The translations under genes were made by a program, and so were the position numbers. This document shows positions 46,463 to 55,700 of a stretch of DNA of 64,000 nt, one piece after another. The first letter of the stretch is position 1. The number at the start of each line of letters is the position of its first letter. Below the pieces are notes generated by a model. The model made no database searches. It was not told the DNA's origin and saw nothing but the letters and a program-made list of their open reading frames with translations. Source of the DNA: Methylorubrum suomiense (lineage in GTDB: Bacteria > Pseudomonadota > Alphaproteobacteria > Rhizobiales > Beijerinckiaceae); assembly GCF_022179765.1 (NCBI RefSeq), contig NZ_BPRE01000004.1, forward strand, positions 186,001 through 250,000, written 5' to 3'.

Positions 46463-47917
46463 ATGGAGTACGTCTTGGCCCGCACGCCCGACCCGAAGAA
46501 GGCTTACCTGGAATTGCACGGCGGCACGTGGCGGGTCACGGTCTCGGTTCCGGTACCGGTGCGGCGCGCCCTCGGGGCCACGAAGCTCGTGCACAATCTC
46601 GGCACGGACAGCCTCAGGGAGGCGAACGTGCTCAAGAGGAAGCACGTGGAGCGCTTCAAGCGGCGGATCGCGGAGGCCATGGAGGCGGTGGGGCGTCCCA
46701 GCGTGGACGACATGAAGATCGCCGTTGAGTTCTCGAAGGTCGCCGAGGAACTCAAGCGGAACGGCAGTGCCGAGGATTGGCAGGAGTTTCAGGAGGCGGT
46801 CTACGAGCGCCATGCGGAGATCCGCTGGAAGGACGCGCGTTGGGTTAGGGTCGAAGATCCCGAGGAAGGTCCGAACGAGGTCGAGGAGGCGCTTCCCGAG
46901 CAGACCGAGAAGGCCATGCTCTTCTCGGCGATCTCGCACGGTCGGGCGACTCCCGTCGACCTGATGCACGAGGACTACCGCAAGCAGCTCTTCGTCAAGG
47001 ACCGGACCCGGGCGGACGACGCCCGCGCGCTGCGCCTCCTGCAGGAATGGTGCAAGCGCGAGCGCATCCCGGCCACGCTACAAGAGATCGACGTGAGGCG
47101 CGCGCACGCCTTCGCCGACGCGCTGGTCGAGATGACCGGCCTCCACCACGTGACGCTCAACAAGTACATCGGCCGGCTCTCCGGCTACTGGCAGTGGATG
47201 GTGCCGAGGACGGCGGCCGTGTCGGGCAACGTGTTCGCCAACGTCCGCCTCAAGGGCCCGAAGGAGAAGCACGACCAGAAGGAGAGGCCCTTCAAGGACA
47301 GTGAAGTTGCGGACCTGCTACGCGGGCCCGCCCCGCCGAAGCTGCGAGACTTGATGATGATCGGGGCGCTGACCGGGGCGCGGCTCGACGCCATCGTCGA
47401 CCTGAAGGTCCGCGACACGGCGTACAATTGCTTCCTGTTCAAGCCTCAGAAGCAGGAGGCGTCGGCCCGCTACGTCCCGATCCATCCCGACCTGGCGGAA
47501 CTCGTCGCCCGGCGAACGGCCGGCAAGCAGCCCGAGGACGACCTTTTTCCGGAATGGCCCCCAGTCAAGAAGGCCGGCTCGATGCGCGAGCGCAGCTTCA
47601 AGGCCTCGAACCGGTTCACGGAATACCGCCGAAGCGTCGGGGTCGACGAGGTGGTGCCCGGCAAGCGGCGGTCCCTGGTGAATTTCCACTCCTTCCGGCG
47701 CTGGTTCAGCAGCCGCATGGAGCAGGCCGGGGTGCCGGGCGAGATGATTTCCGCGATCGTCGGGCACAAGCGCAGCAGCATCACCCTGGACGTGTACAGC
47801 GAGGGGCCGCACATGCGCGCGGCGCGCCGAGCCATCGCCAAGCTCAAGTTGCCCCCGCTGGACGGCAGCCCGATCCGCGATGAGATGACCCTCAGGCCGC
47901 GGGCGCATCCCAGGTAG
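46463..47917 (+). CDS. Tyrosine-type site-specific recombinase (integrase)
   Basis: About 484 residues. An N-terminal arm/core-binding region with helical segments is followed by the catalytic domain: Arg in IGALTGARLDAIVDLKV, box II HSFRRWFSSRMEQAGV (H-x2-R), and AIVGHKRSSITLDVYSEG with the second His and the nucleophile Tyr. All main catalytic residues are visible, so it should be active. It resembles the large integrases of alphaproteobacterial islands. The ATG at 46463 is chosen because MEYVLARTPDPKKAYLELHG begins the conserved part. No complete tRNA is next to it. Confidence 0.88.
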   Translation: MEYVLARTPDPKKAYLELHGGTWRVTVSVPVPVRRALGATKLVHNLGTDSLREANVLKRKHVERFKRRIAEAMEAVGRPSVDDMKIAVEFSKVAEELKRNGSAEDWQEFQEAVYERHAEIRWKDARWVRVEDPEEGPNEVEEALPEQTEKAMLFSAISHGRATPVDLMHEDYRKQLFVKDRTRADDARALRLLQEWCKRERIPATLQEIDVRRAHAFADALVEMTGLHHVTLNKYIGRLSGYWQWMVPRTAAVSGNVFANVRLKGPKEKHDQKERPFKDSEVADLLRGPAPPKLRDLMMIGALTGARLDAIVDLKVRDTAYNCFLFKPQKQEASARYVPIHPDLAELVARRTAGKQPEDDLFPEWPPVKKAGSMRERSFKASNRFTEYRRSVGVDEVVPGKRRSLVNFHSFRRWFSSRMEQAGVPGEMISAIVGHKRSSITLDVYSEGPHMRAARRAIAKLKLPPLDGSPIRDEMTLRPRAHPR

Positions 47918-48266
47918 GGCGCGGTTTCGACGGGCGGGCAGGCGCATCCGGCATCCGCACGGGCAACCGTCCGCGCGACCGGCTTGCTCCGTCCCCCCCA
48001 AGGAACCGTTATGGGCATCGAGTCTCGCCTCGCCCATCGGCGTCGCCCTCGCGTGATGGCCTCGTCCCGGGAGCAAGCGCCTGGTCGTTGCCAGCCACGC
48101 GACGTGACCCAAGGTCATTTGTCTGCATCCTGGAGGTTTGCGGTAACCTTCATGGCGGCTTCGGGTCGGCTCCGCGCCACCTCCACCTTGTCGCAGATAT
48201 TATACCGATGGTATAAATAAGCGTCGCTGAGGGACGAGGTTCGAGCGTGCACTGACGGAGGTGGCA
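47918..48266. other. Gap after the integrase with a perfect palindrome
   Basis: About 350 bases without a gene. The right end contains the inverted repeat at 48200-48216 listed separately, upstream of the next gene. The left part shows nothing I can identify; an attachment site would be expected near an integrase but no direct repeat was found by eye. Confidence 0.4.
48200..48216. promoter_or_regulatory. Perfect inverted repeat, putative operator
   Basis: TTATACC-GAT-GGTATAA, a 7-bp perfect inverted repeat with a 3-base spacer, lies about 50 bases before the ATG at 48267. Its GGTATAA half also occurs in the palindrome upstream of the integrase (46265), so one regulator could bind both. Confidence 0.5.
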
Positions 48267-49166
48267 ATGGTCGTGGGGTTCTTTTCTGACGATGGTTCCG
48301 CTCTTTACGCCGCGCTGCTGGCCAGCTGCGGGCTCGCGTGCGTAGGACGGTTCATGACCGTCATCGACGGACACGAGATCGGGCGGCCGACCTGCGGTCC
48401 ATCCATGGAGGACGCGGCGGCATCCCGGGCGGACATGTCCGCGACGCTCGCGCGGGCCGCGGTCGGCGGCCAAGCCGACGTCGCCTTCGTCGCCCCGCTC
48501 GGCTTCCTGCATGAGGGCGGCGTCTGGACCCACCTCGACGTGGCCGTGGTCTCCGGAGGGGACCCCCTGCAAGCCAGGCGCGCTAGGCGGTCCGCCGGTC
48601 ACGCTGACGGCGGAGAGCTCGCGTCCGGCGCGAAACGTCGGAACGCATCCGACTGCTGCGCGCGGCGCCCGTGGCTCCTGACGTTCGGGGCGGGGCGGCC
48701 TCATGGGCCTGCCGCATCGCCCAAGCATGGCCTGCAGGGACGCGGCACCGAAGCCGCCGCGAGGACGCTGCCGGTCCGGGTGCCTTTGCCCGGCCGATCC
48801 GTGAAGGCCGCCATGGACCGCGGGCTTCCGACACTTGAGACCCTACGCATCGGGATCCTGCTGGCGGCGACCTTTGAGGTCGCCGCTGCGGTTCCCGACG
48901 CGGCCGCCGTCGAACTCGCGACGATGTCCGACCTGATGTCCCCGGCCTCTCATCCGGCTGACCAAGCCCTGGCCGGACGCCTGTCCGATCTGGCGGATCG
49001 ACTGGTCGACATCGAACGGGCGCTGGGTACGCCGGCATCGCCGGCCGCCTCCAACAGGCGGGATCGGGGCATGCGGAGGATTGCCAGGTCCTGTCGCGAC
49101 GCCGTCCCGGAACTGCCGACGGCATCCTGGCCGACGGGCAGCGCATCCGCCGCCGGACGTCGATAG
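48267..49166 (+). CDS. Hypothetical protein of the island
   Basis: About 299 residues from an ATG at 48267 with ACGGAGGTGG upstream. The first 110 residues look like a compact alpha/beta domain (VVGFFSDDGSALYAALLASCGLACVGRFMTV ... DVAFVAPLGFLHEGGVWTHLDVAVV). The middle is Arg/Ala-rich and may be linker. The C-terminus has helices (LATMSDLMSPASHPADQALAGRLSDLADRLVDIERALG). No family is recognised. The palindrome upstream suggests regulated expression. Confidence 0.45.
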   Translation: MVVGFFSDDGSALYAALLASCGLACVGRFMTVIDGHEIGRPTCGPSMEDAAASRADMSATLARAAVGGQADVAFVAPLGFLHEGGVWTHLDVAVVSGGDPLQARRARRSAGHADGGELASGAKRRNASDCCARRPWLLTFGAGRPHGPAASPKHGLQGRGTEAAARTLPVRVPLPGRSVKAAMDRGLPTLETLRIGILLAATFEVAAAVPDAAAVELATMSDLMSPASHPADQALAGRLSDLADRLVDIERALGTPASPAASNRRDRGMRRIARSCRDAVPELPTASWPTGSASAAGRR

Positions 49167-49398
49167 CCGGAATCGCTTCCCGCTACGCGACCGTGCGTCG
49201 GCACCTGACCCGCCGATCCGGTCTCAAGAACCGCTCCGCCCCTGCCCGATCCGGTTCCGGGAGGGACGCGAGCCGGCCACGGTGCATCGGGAGCCCGCTG
49301 CGCCCCGCCCAAGGTCCGAGGCACTGGTCCGTGCCGTGGCGGAACGCGTCTGCCCCGCGGCCACGGAACGGCCGAGCTTGATTGCCCGTTGAGCCGTC

Positions 49399-49665
49399 AT
49401 GAGGCTCCTCATGACGATCCTTGCGGCGACGGCGATCTGCGCGGCTGCACTGACCGTTGTCGGCTATGGGGCCGGCGCGCGGCCAGACGACCGACCGCTG
49501 ACGGGCCTCACGGCCGCGACCATCCTGGGGACCCCCGCGGCAGGCGCTCCGGGCGACCACGGGAGCCGAAGAAAGCGTGCCGGGACGGTGTCCGGCAACC
49601 ACCAGGCGGAAAAAGTATCCCCGCTCGGGGAAGGCACGCCCCCGGCAGACGGCCCGCAGGGCTAA
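49399..49665 (+). CDS. Small hypothetical exported or membrane-anchored protein
   Basis: An 88-residue frame: MRLLMTILAATAICAAALTV as signal or anchor, then a Gly/Pro/Ala-rich hydrophilic chain. Ribosome-binding sequence is weak (TTGAGCCGTC). No family is recognised. The hydrophobic N-terminus is the main support. Confidence 0.35.
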   Translation: MRLLMTILAATAICAAALTVVGYGAGARPDDRPLTGLTAATILGTPAAGAPGDHGSRRKRAGTVSGNHQAEKVSPLGEGTPPADGPQG

Positions 49666-50517
49666 GCGCGGGCCCTCCCCCCGGATCGCGCGCCGGGCAT
49701 CCAACCGGATATGACGCCTTCGCGCGGCACCGGCCGCTCCGGAGACGGCTATGTGCCACCGTCGCCCTGGCCGCCTCGCTACTTGGGCCGGATGGGACCG
49801 GCGGCCGACGAAGCCCACATCGCGCACCAGGAGCTGCCCCGCTTCCGACACGCGGATCGCCCTTGAGGCCGGTGCGGCCGTGCCAAGCCTGCCTGCGGTT
49901 TCCTCCACCCGCCAGCGAAGGATTGCCGGAGCAGGGGGCAAGGATTGCGTCGTTGCTCCTTCCGTCGCCTCATTGGTCGGGCATTCTGCATAAGTGGCTG
50001 TCCGGATTGATCTTTTTCATATTTCAATATCAAATCCGAAAGAATAGGCTATTCGATCCTTGGAATGCTTCGACGTCCCTCTGATGTCCTGCTTCAATCG
50101 AGCATCATCTCGCGATCATAGCAGATCGCAGGCCGATCCTGCAGTAAAAGGCGGGGTCCAGACTTGACTCCCAGGGCCGTGCTCGCGGTACAAGGCGCTG
50201 CCCGGGCCGCATCGGCCCGAGCCGACCAGGAGTAAGGGAATGACCGTGCCGGAACCGCCGTCGCGCAGGTAGGCGTGTGCGGGTAGCCGCCCACACACGC
50301 CTCCTTGCGATCCATCGACCGGGATGCGCCCTCACGAGGCCAAAGGCACCCCGGTCAGCAACCCCGAACCGCCGAGGGCGGAAACGGGCGCTTCGGCGCA
50401 TGGGCAGTGGATTCGCATCTCCCGCCGCCCTTGGCAAGAGTCCCCGTTCCGCTCCGGCTCGAACGACGCCAGCCGACAGGCATCGACCGGCCGTGCGTCG
50501 CCAGCGCGGAGCTGTCA
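49666..50517. other. Gene-poor stretch with a short AT-rich segment
   Basis: About 850 bases. A 60-base AT-rich piece (about 50000-50065) includes ATATTTCAATAT, a 12-base inverted repeat, in otherwise GC-rich DNA. No supported gene; frames in both directions are Arg/Pro-rich shadows. Confidence 0.4.
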
Positions 50518-50994
50518 TTGAACACGAAGCATGATCGAGATCCCGCACGCGAAGCGCGGGAGACGCCCGATGACGCCGGCGCGTCGGCCGTCGGCCCGGG
50601 GGTGCCCGAACCCTTGTATCCGCCGACGAAGGTTGCCGGGGCCGACCTGATGGTCGTCGGCCTCGCCTACCGGTCCGACGAGTGGATCGAGTTCCTGGAT
50701 GGCGAGGATCCCGGCGGCCGTTTCGAGGTCGCCGCAGTGGTCGACCCCGCCGACCTTCGCCAGATCGAAGCGATGGTGGCGGGGCGCACCTTCCGTCTGG
50801 CGGCCGTCGACCAGGAGCTCGCCATGGGCACGTCCCTGGCCGTTCAACTCGCCTTCTTCGGGCCGCCGTCGGTCAAGGTCCTGCCGCCGCCGTCGGAGCG
50901 CAAAAGGCTGGTCGGCTCCAAGGCGCGGCGCCCCCCCGAGAGGCCCTGGGTCCACACCCTCGGCGGTCCGCGGGAGCCAAGTCCGCGACGGTAG
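50518..50994 (+). CDS. Hypothetical protein upstream of the sigma-like gene
   Basis: About 158 residues if the TTG at 50518 (GGAG 6 bases upstream) is used; an ATG at 50650 gives a shorter form. The conserved-looking core is ADLMVVGLAYRSDEWIEFLDGEDPGGRFEVAAVVDPADLRQIEAMVAGRTFRLAAVDQELAMGTSLAVQLAFFG, a likely alpha/beta domain, followed by a basic Pro-rich tail. No family is recognised and the start is uncertain. Confidence 0.4.
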   Translation: MNTKHDRDPAREARETPDDAGASAVGPGVPEPLYPPTKVAGADLMVVGLAYRSDEWIEFLDGEDPGGRFEVAAVVDPADLRQIEAMVAGRTFRLAAVDQELAMGTSLAVQLAFFGPPSVKVLPPPSERKRLVGSKARRPPERPWVHTLGGPREPSPRR

Positions 50995-51396
50995 GAGACC
51001 GCGTGTCGGGAGGGCGCCGGGTTGCGCCCTCCCGGGCATGAGGCGGACGCCTCACGGTCGCGCTCGGGGAAGAGGGTTGCCGCCGTGCCCCCGCGCGTCG
51101 GATGAGCCTGATTTGGATCGGGGTAGCGACTACTCCGCCGAGCCGGCCCGCGACACCTTGAGCGCCCATCATCGGCTGCGTCGGCGCCGACGATACGAGG
51201 CCCGCCGTCTCGAACCCGCGGTCCCCGCCGGAGCGGGCATTCCGCTCCTCGATATCCTGGGGCGATTGAGTTCATGGAGGCGCGCAAGATCCCCAAGCCA
51301 TTGCACAACCGTGTCGGCGCTGCCGAATTTCGGCCACTCTAAGTAGCCACGTGAGCCGGGCGATCCCCGTTTCCATGGCTTGATCCCGACTTCGCG
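50995..51396. other. Intergenic region before the sigma-like gene
   Basis: About 400 bases, presumably carrying the promoter of the 51.4-56.2 kb gene set. A GC-rich hairpin-like sequence follows the previous stop (GAGGGCGCCGGGTTGCGCCCTC at about 51009-51030) and could end that transcript. Nothing else is identified. Confidence 0.4.
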
Positions 51397-52170
51397 ATGG
51401 CTCCCCCGCTCAACCGACGAACCAAGAAGGGAGAGCCGTATGTGCGCCCCCCTTCGATAGAAGCCGCCCTCGACCGATTGGCCGCCCTCGACCTGGATGG
51501 GATCGTGCGTGAGGCACGGGCGGAGGACCCCAAGGCGCCCGGCTACGTCGAGAGCGAATGCTTGGTCCATCTGCTGCGCTCGACACGCCACGACAACACG
51601 GACACCCGTTTCCAGAGACTGTTCGAGGTGTTGATCGAGAGGGTCGAGCGCTCCCTGAAGGGCTCGATCCGGACCAGCCGCCGCTACGACGCGGAGGAGT
51701 TGCGGACCGAGGTCGTCAACCGCCTCGTCGATCTCCTCGTCGAGGACAGGCAGTCTCCGGGCATCAAGCTGGATTTCTTCGAGGTGCGGTTCGCCCGCGC
51801 TATGGCCGCCTTGCGCATCGGCGTGCTGCGGCGTTCCGAAAGCCAGGCGGAGGGGACCGACCACATCGAAGACATGGGCGACGGTGAAGGTGATGCCGTC
51901 CCGGACCTGACGAACCGTATCAGCCAAGCCTTCGCCGCCGACGAGTCCGAACAGGAAAAAGAACATTTCCGGAACGAGCTGCTTCGCGCGATCGACCGTC
52001 TGCCACCCCTTCAACGGGAGGCCGTAGCCCTCTTCCTCGAAGGCCACCGCATCGAGGGAGAAGACACGGAGACCATAGCGAAGCTTTGCGGCGTCTCGGA
52101 CCGGGCGGTACGTTATCGCCTCAGGAATGCGTACGAGACGCTGCGTCGGGAACTCGGAGAGAGACGATGA
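51397..52170 (+). CDS. Sigma-70-family-like factor (ECF type)
   Basis: A 257-residue protein. The C-terminal region (about 203-253) reads LPPLQREAVALFLEGHRIEGEDTETIAKLCGVSDRAVRYRLRNAYETLRREL, the sigma region 4 helix-turn-helix with the usual lead-in. The N-terminal half is helical, with a segment (RRYDAEELRTEVVNRLVDLLVEDRQSP) that could match region 2. The first 40 residues are an unusual basic extension. It is followed by a small HTH protein with an ATGA overlap. Together with the peptidase-helicase gene this forms a coupled set; the sigma factor probably drives the set or the conjugation operon downstream (inference). Confidence 0.72.
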   Translation: MAPPLNRRTKKGEPYVRPPSIEAALDRLAALDLDGIVREARAEDPKAPGYVESECLVHLLRSTRHDNTDTRFQRLFEVLIERVERSLKGSIRTSRRYDAEELRTEVVNRLVDLLVEDRQSPGIKLDFFEVRFARAMAALRIGVLRRSESQAEGTDHIEDMGDGEGDAVPDLTNRISQAFAADESEQEKEHFRNELLRAIDRLPPLQREAVALFLEGHRIEGEDTETIAKLCGVSDRAVRYRLRNAYETLRRELGERR

Positions 52171-52799
52171 CGACCAGCCCCTCGCACCGCGCGCAAGAAA
52201 TCCTCATGACCTTCGCGGCGGAAGGCGAACCCACCCCGAAGCGGTTGGAGGCCTTTACGAAGGAGTACCCGGACCTCCGCCGCGAGCTCACCGACCTTGC
52301 GGTCGAGTTGGTGCTGGAACCCTCGCGGCCGGTCCCCGCGGCTGACGCCGCGACGGCGCGCACCGTGTCGTCGGCATGGGCTCGCTTCCAGGCAGGCATC
52401 GCCAGCCCCCCGGCGAAGTCCCGGGCCGGCGCGGTGGTCGAGCCTTCGCCGGACGTCTTCGCGGGCTTCGCCGGCCCGTCATTCCCACGGCTCGCGGCCC
52501 GGCTCGGAGTGACCCCCGCCTTCCTGATCAAGGTCCGGGACGGCCTGATCGAGGCCGCGTCCTTCCCCAAGGCGCTGGCCCGGGACATCGCGGACGAGGT
52601 CGGGCATGGCGTCGACACGGTCATCGCCCTGTTGGAGCGCCCCGCATCCATGCCGGCCGGAACGATGGCCAAGGCCGACGGCAAGCCGGAGGTCGGCGTG
52701 AAGCAGACTTTCGAGGAGGCGGTGGCGAGCTCGGGCCTGACGGCGGATCAACGGCGGCGTCTGCTCGCGATGGCAGAGGCCGAACGTGGATCCGATTGA
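52167..52799 (+). CDS. Helix-turn-helix protein, candidate repressor/anti-sigma partner
   Basis: A 210-residue protein overlapping the sigma-like gene by 4 bases and the next gene by 14. N-terminal helices (RAQEILMTFAAEGEPTPKRLEAFTKEYPDLRRELTDLAVELVLE), a flexible Ala/Pro-rich middle, then a likely XRE-like HTH (about 105-157: FPRLAARLGVTPAFLIKVRDGLIEAASFPKALARDIADEVG) and a short C-terminal helix. Position between a sigma factor and an ImmA/IrrE peptidase recalls ImmR/ImmA and DdrO/IrrE pairs, where the peptidase destroys a repressor. Function is inferred from context. Confidence 0.6.
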   Translation: MTTSPSHRAQEILMTFAAEGEPTPKRLEAFTKEYPDLRRELTDLAVELVLEPSRPVPAADAATARTVSSAWARFQAGIASPPAKSRAGAVVEPSPDVFAGFAGPSFPRLAARLGVTPAFLIKVRDGLIEAASFPKALARDIADEVGHGVDTVIALLERPASMPAGTMAKADGKPEVGVKQTFEEAVASSGLTADQRRRLLAMAEAERGSD

Positions 52800-55700
52800 G
52801 GCGGGGCGGAAGCAGGCCGCCCGCATCCATGCCGAGATGGTCGCCGAGGGAGCCGATCCCTGGCAGCCGTTCGACCTTGCCGTGCGGGCCATTGAGGGCC
52901 ACGGCCTCTGGCACCAGCCCGTCCACGCGGGCGACGTCTCCCTGAACGGAGGCCGGGCACGGCTCGACCCGAAGTCGAAGGGCATCCTGTACGGCGAGAC
53001 GGGCACTCCCGGAGGCGATGCGCTCCTGCTCGGACATGAGCTCGGGCACGTGGTGATGCACGGCGGGACCGCTCCCGTCGTCACCACGCATACCGACCCG
53101 AGCCGATCCTCCGAGAGCGGCAGCGCCGTCGAGCGGCTGGCCGACTACGGGCGTGGGGAGCGCCGCGAGGTCCAGGCCGACCTGTTCGCGCGCGAACTGG
53201 TGCTGCCGCGAGCCGTCGCGCGTCGCCATCACCAAGACGGGATGAGCGTCGCCGACATCGCCGGGCGGCTCGGCATCTGCCCGGACGTGGTGACCCAGCA
53301 ACTGCTGGACGCGCTACTGCTTCCCGTCGTGCCGGACGCCGCCCCCGCCCCCGCGGCCACGATGCGGCCGGACCCGAGCCAGGATGCGGCGGTCGCCCAT
53401 CGTGGCGGCCCCTACCTGCTCCAGGCGGGGCCCGGGACGGGCAAGACCCGCACGTTGGTCAGAAGGATCGAGAGCCTCGTCGACGAGGGGATCGACCCGA
53501 ACGGAATCCTCGTCCTGACCTTCTCGAACAAGGCGGCGGCCGAGCTGATGGATCGGCTCGCCCTGTCGCGGCCCGAGGCGGCCGCCTCGGTCTGGACGGG
53601 CACCTTCCACGCGTTCGGGCTGGACGTGATCCGCCGCTTCCACGAACGCCTCGGACGAAGCGCGAGCCCGAAGCTCGTCGACAAGCCCACGGCCATCACG
53701 ATGCTGGAGGGGGTTCTGGCGAGCCTGCCGCTGGCGCATTACCGGGACCTCTGGGACCCGGTGCAGGATCTCTCGAACATCCTCTCGGCCATTTCCCGCG
53801 CCAAGGACGAACTCGTCGACCACGTGCGCTACCGTGAATTGGCCGATGCGATGCAGCGTGCCGCCACGGACGACGCGACGCGCCTGAGGGCGGCGCGGGC
53901 GCATGAGGAAGCCATCGTCTACGAGGCTTACGAGAGGCTGCTCTCGGAGGCCGATGCCCTCGATTTCGGTGACCTCGTCATGAGGCCCGTGCGACTTGCG
54001 GCCGAGCATCCCGACGTGGCCAAGGCGCTGTCGCTCCGCCATCGCCACCTGCTCGTCGACGAGTACCAGGACGTCAACCTCGCCACCGTGCGCTTGATCC
54101 GGGCGCTGGCGGCCGACGAGGGCGAGCGGCTGTGGGTCGTCGGCGACGCCCGCCAATCGATCTACCGGTTCCGGGGCGCCACCTCGGCCAGCATGGCCGC
54201 GTTCCGGGCGCACTATCCCGGGGCGACCCTCGGGGCGCTCGACGTCAACTACCGGTCGCGCAAGGAGATCATCGACACCTTCACGAGCTTCGCCGCGAGC
54301 GTCGACGCCTTCCGCCCGCTCGGCGCGCTCGGCCTAGCCCCCGACAGGGGGGCGTCCGGCCTCAAACCGGTGCTGCACGACGCCGGCACCCCCGACGACG
54401 AGGTCGCGCTGGTGGCCGCCTCCGCGGCGCAGGCGAAGGCTGCGGGGGTGGACTACCGCGAACAGGCGGTCCTGTGCACGACCAACGACCGCCTCGCGGA
54501 GTTCGCCGCAGGCCTGATCGCCCGGGACGTACCGGTCCTCTACCTCGGGCCGCTGTTCGAACGGCCGGAGGTGAAGGAGCTGCTCTGCCTGCTCGCACTC
54601 TTCCACGATCCCCGCGCCGCAACGCTCGTCCGCGTCGCCACGATGCCGGGGTTCGAGATGGAGCTCGGCGACGTCGCCGCGGTCGCCGCCCATCTGAGGG
54701 ACGCTTCAGGGCCGCCCCTCGACTGGCTGGCCGCCGCCGACGCCATCCCCGGCCTCGGCCCCTCGGCGACGGCGCCGCTGCGGCGCCTGCGAGAGGTCTG
54801 CGGGGGCTTCGCGGATCGGACGCCTCCGTGGCGCATCGCGAGCGCGCTGGTGCTGGACCGGCTCGGCATCGGCCGGAGGATCGCGGCCTCAGGTACCCTG
54901 CCCGAACGGATGGCGGGCATTGCGATCTGGCAATTCCTGAACTTCCTGCGGTCATTGCCGGTCGAGGGTCAGTTCCCGACCTTCGAGGCGCTCCGCCGGA
55001 TCAAGAGGCTGGTCGTCCTCGGCGAGGAGAAATCGCTCAGGCACGTCCCGGACGCCGCCCTCGAACTGGACGCGGTGCGCATCATGACGATCCACGCCTG
55101 CAAGGGCTTGGAGTTCCAGCTCGTCCATGCGCCCGGCATGATCAAGACGGGCCTGCCGCGAACGGCCAAGCCGCCGCCTTGCCCGCCGCCGGACGCGCTG
55201 ATCGAGGGCAGCGACGGCCTCACCGGCCCGCAGGCCTGCCTGACGGGCCACGAAGAGCAGGAGGCCTGCCTCTTCTTCGTCCTGCTCTCCCGCGCGCGAG
55301 ACGACCTGCGCCTCTACCGGTCCACCATGATGGCCGGCGGGACCAAGAAGCGGAACCCGTCCGACTACAACGCCCGGATCGCCGCCACGCTGGGCCGGCC
55401 GCCCGCACTCGTCCGGCTCCCGTCGCCTCCGCCGCCATCCGGCCCGGCCGCCGTTCCCATCACATGGGAGACGCCGTTCGCGCTCGACCACCAGCACCTC
55501 GATTCCTACGGGAAATGCGGGCTGCGCTTCCTCTACACCTACCTGCTCGGCCTGGGCGGACGCCGCGACGAGACGCCGTACATGCGGATGCACAACGCCG
55601 TGGCGGAGACGGTCCGTTGGCTCGACCGCAACTTCGACGCCGGGCGCGCTGAGCCGGAGGGCTTCGGCGAGGCCTTCGCCGCGGCCTGGACCGAGCACGG

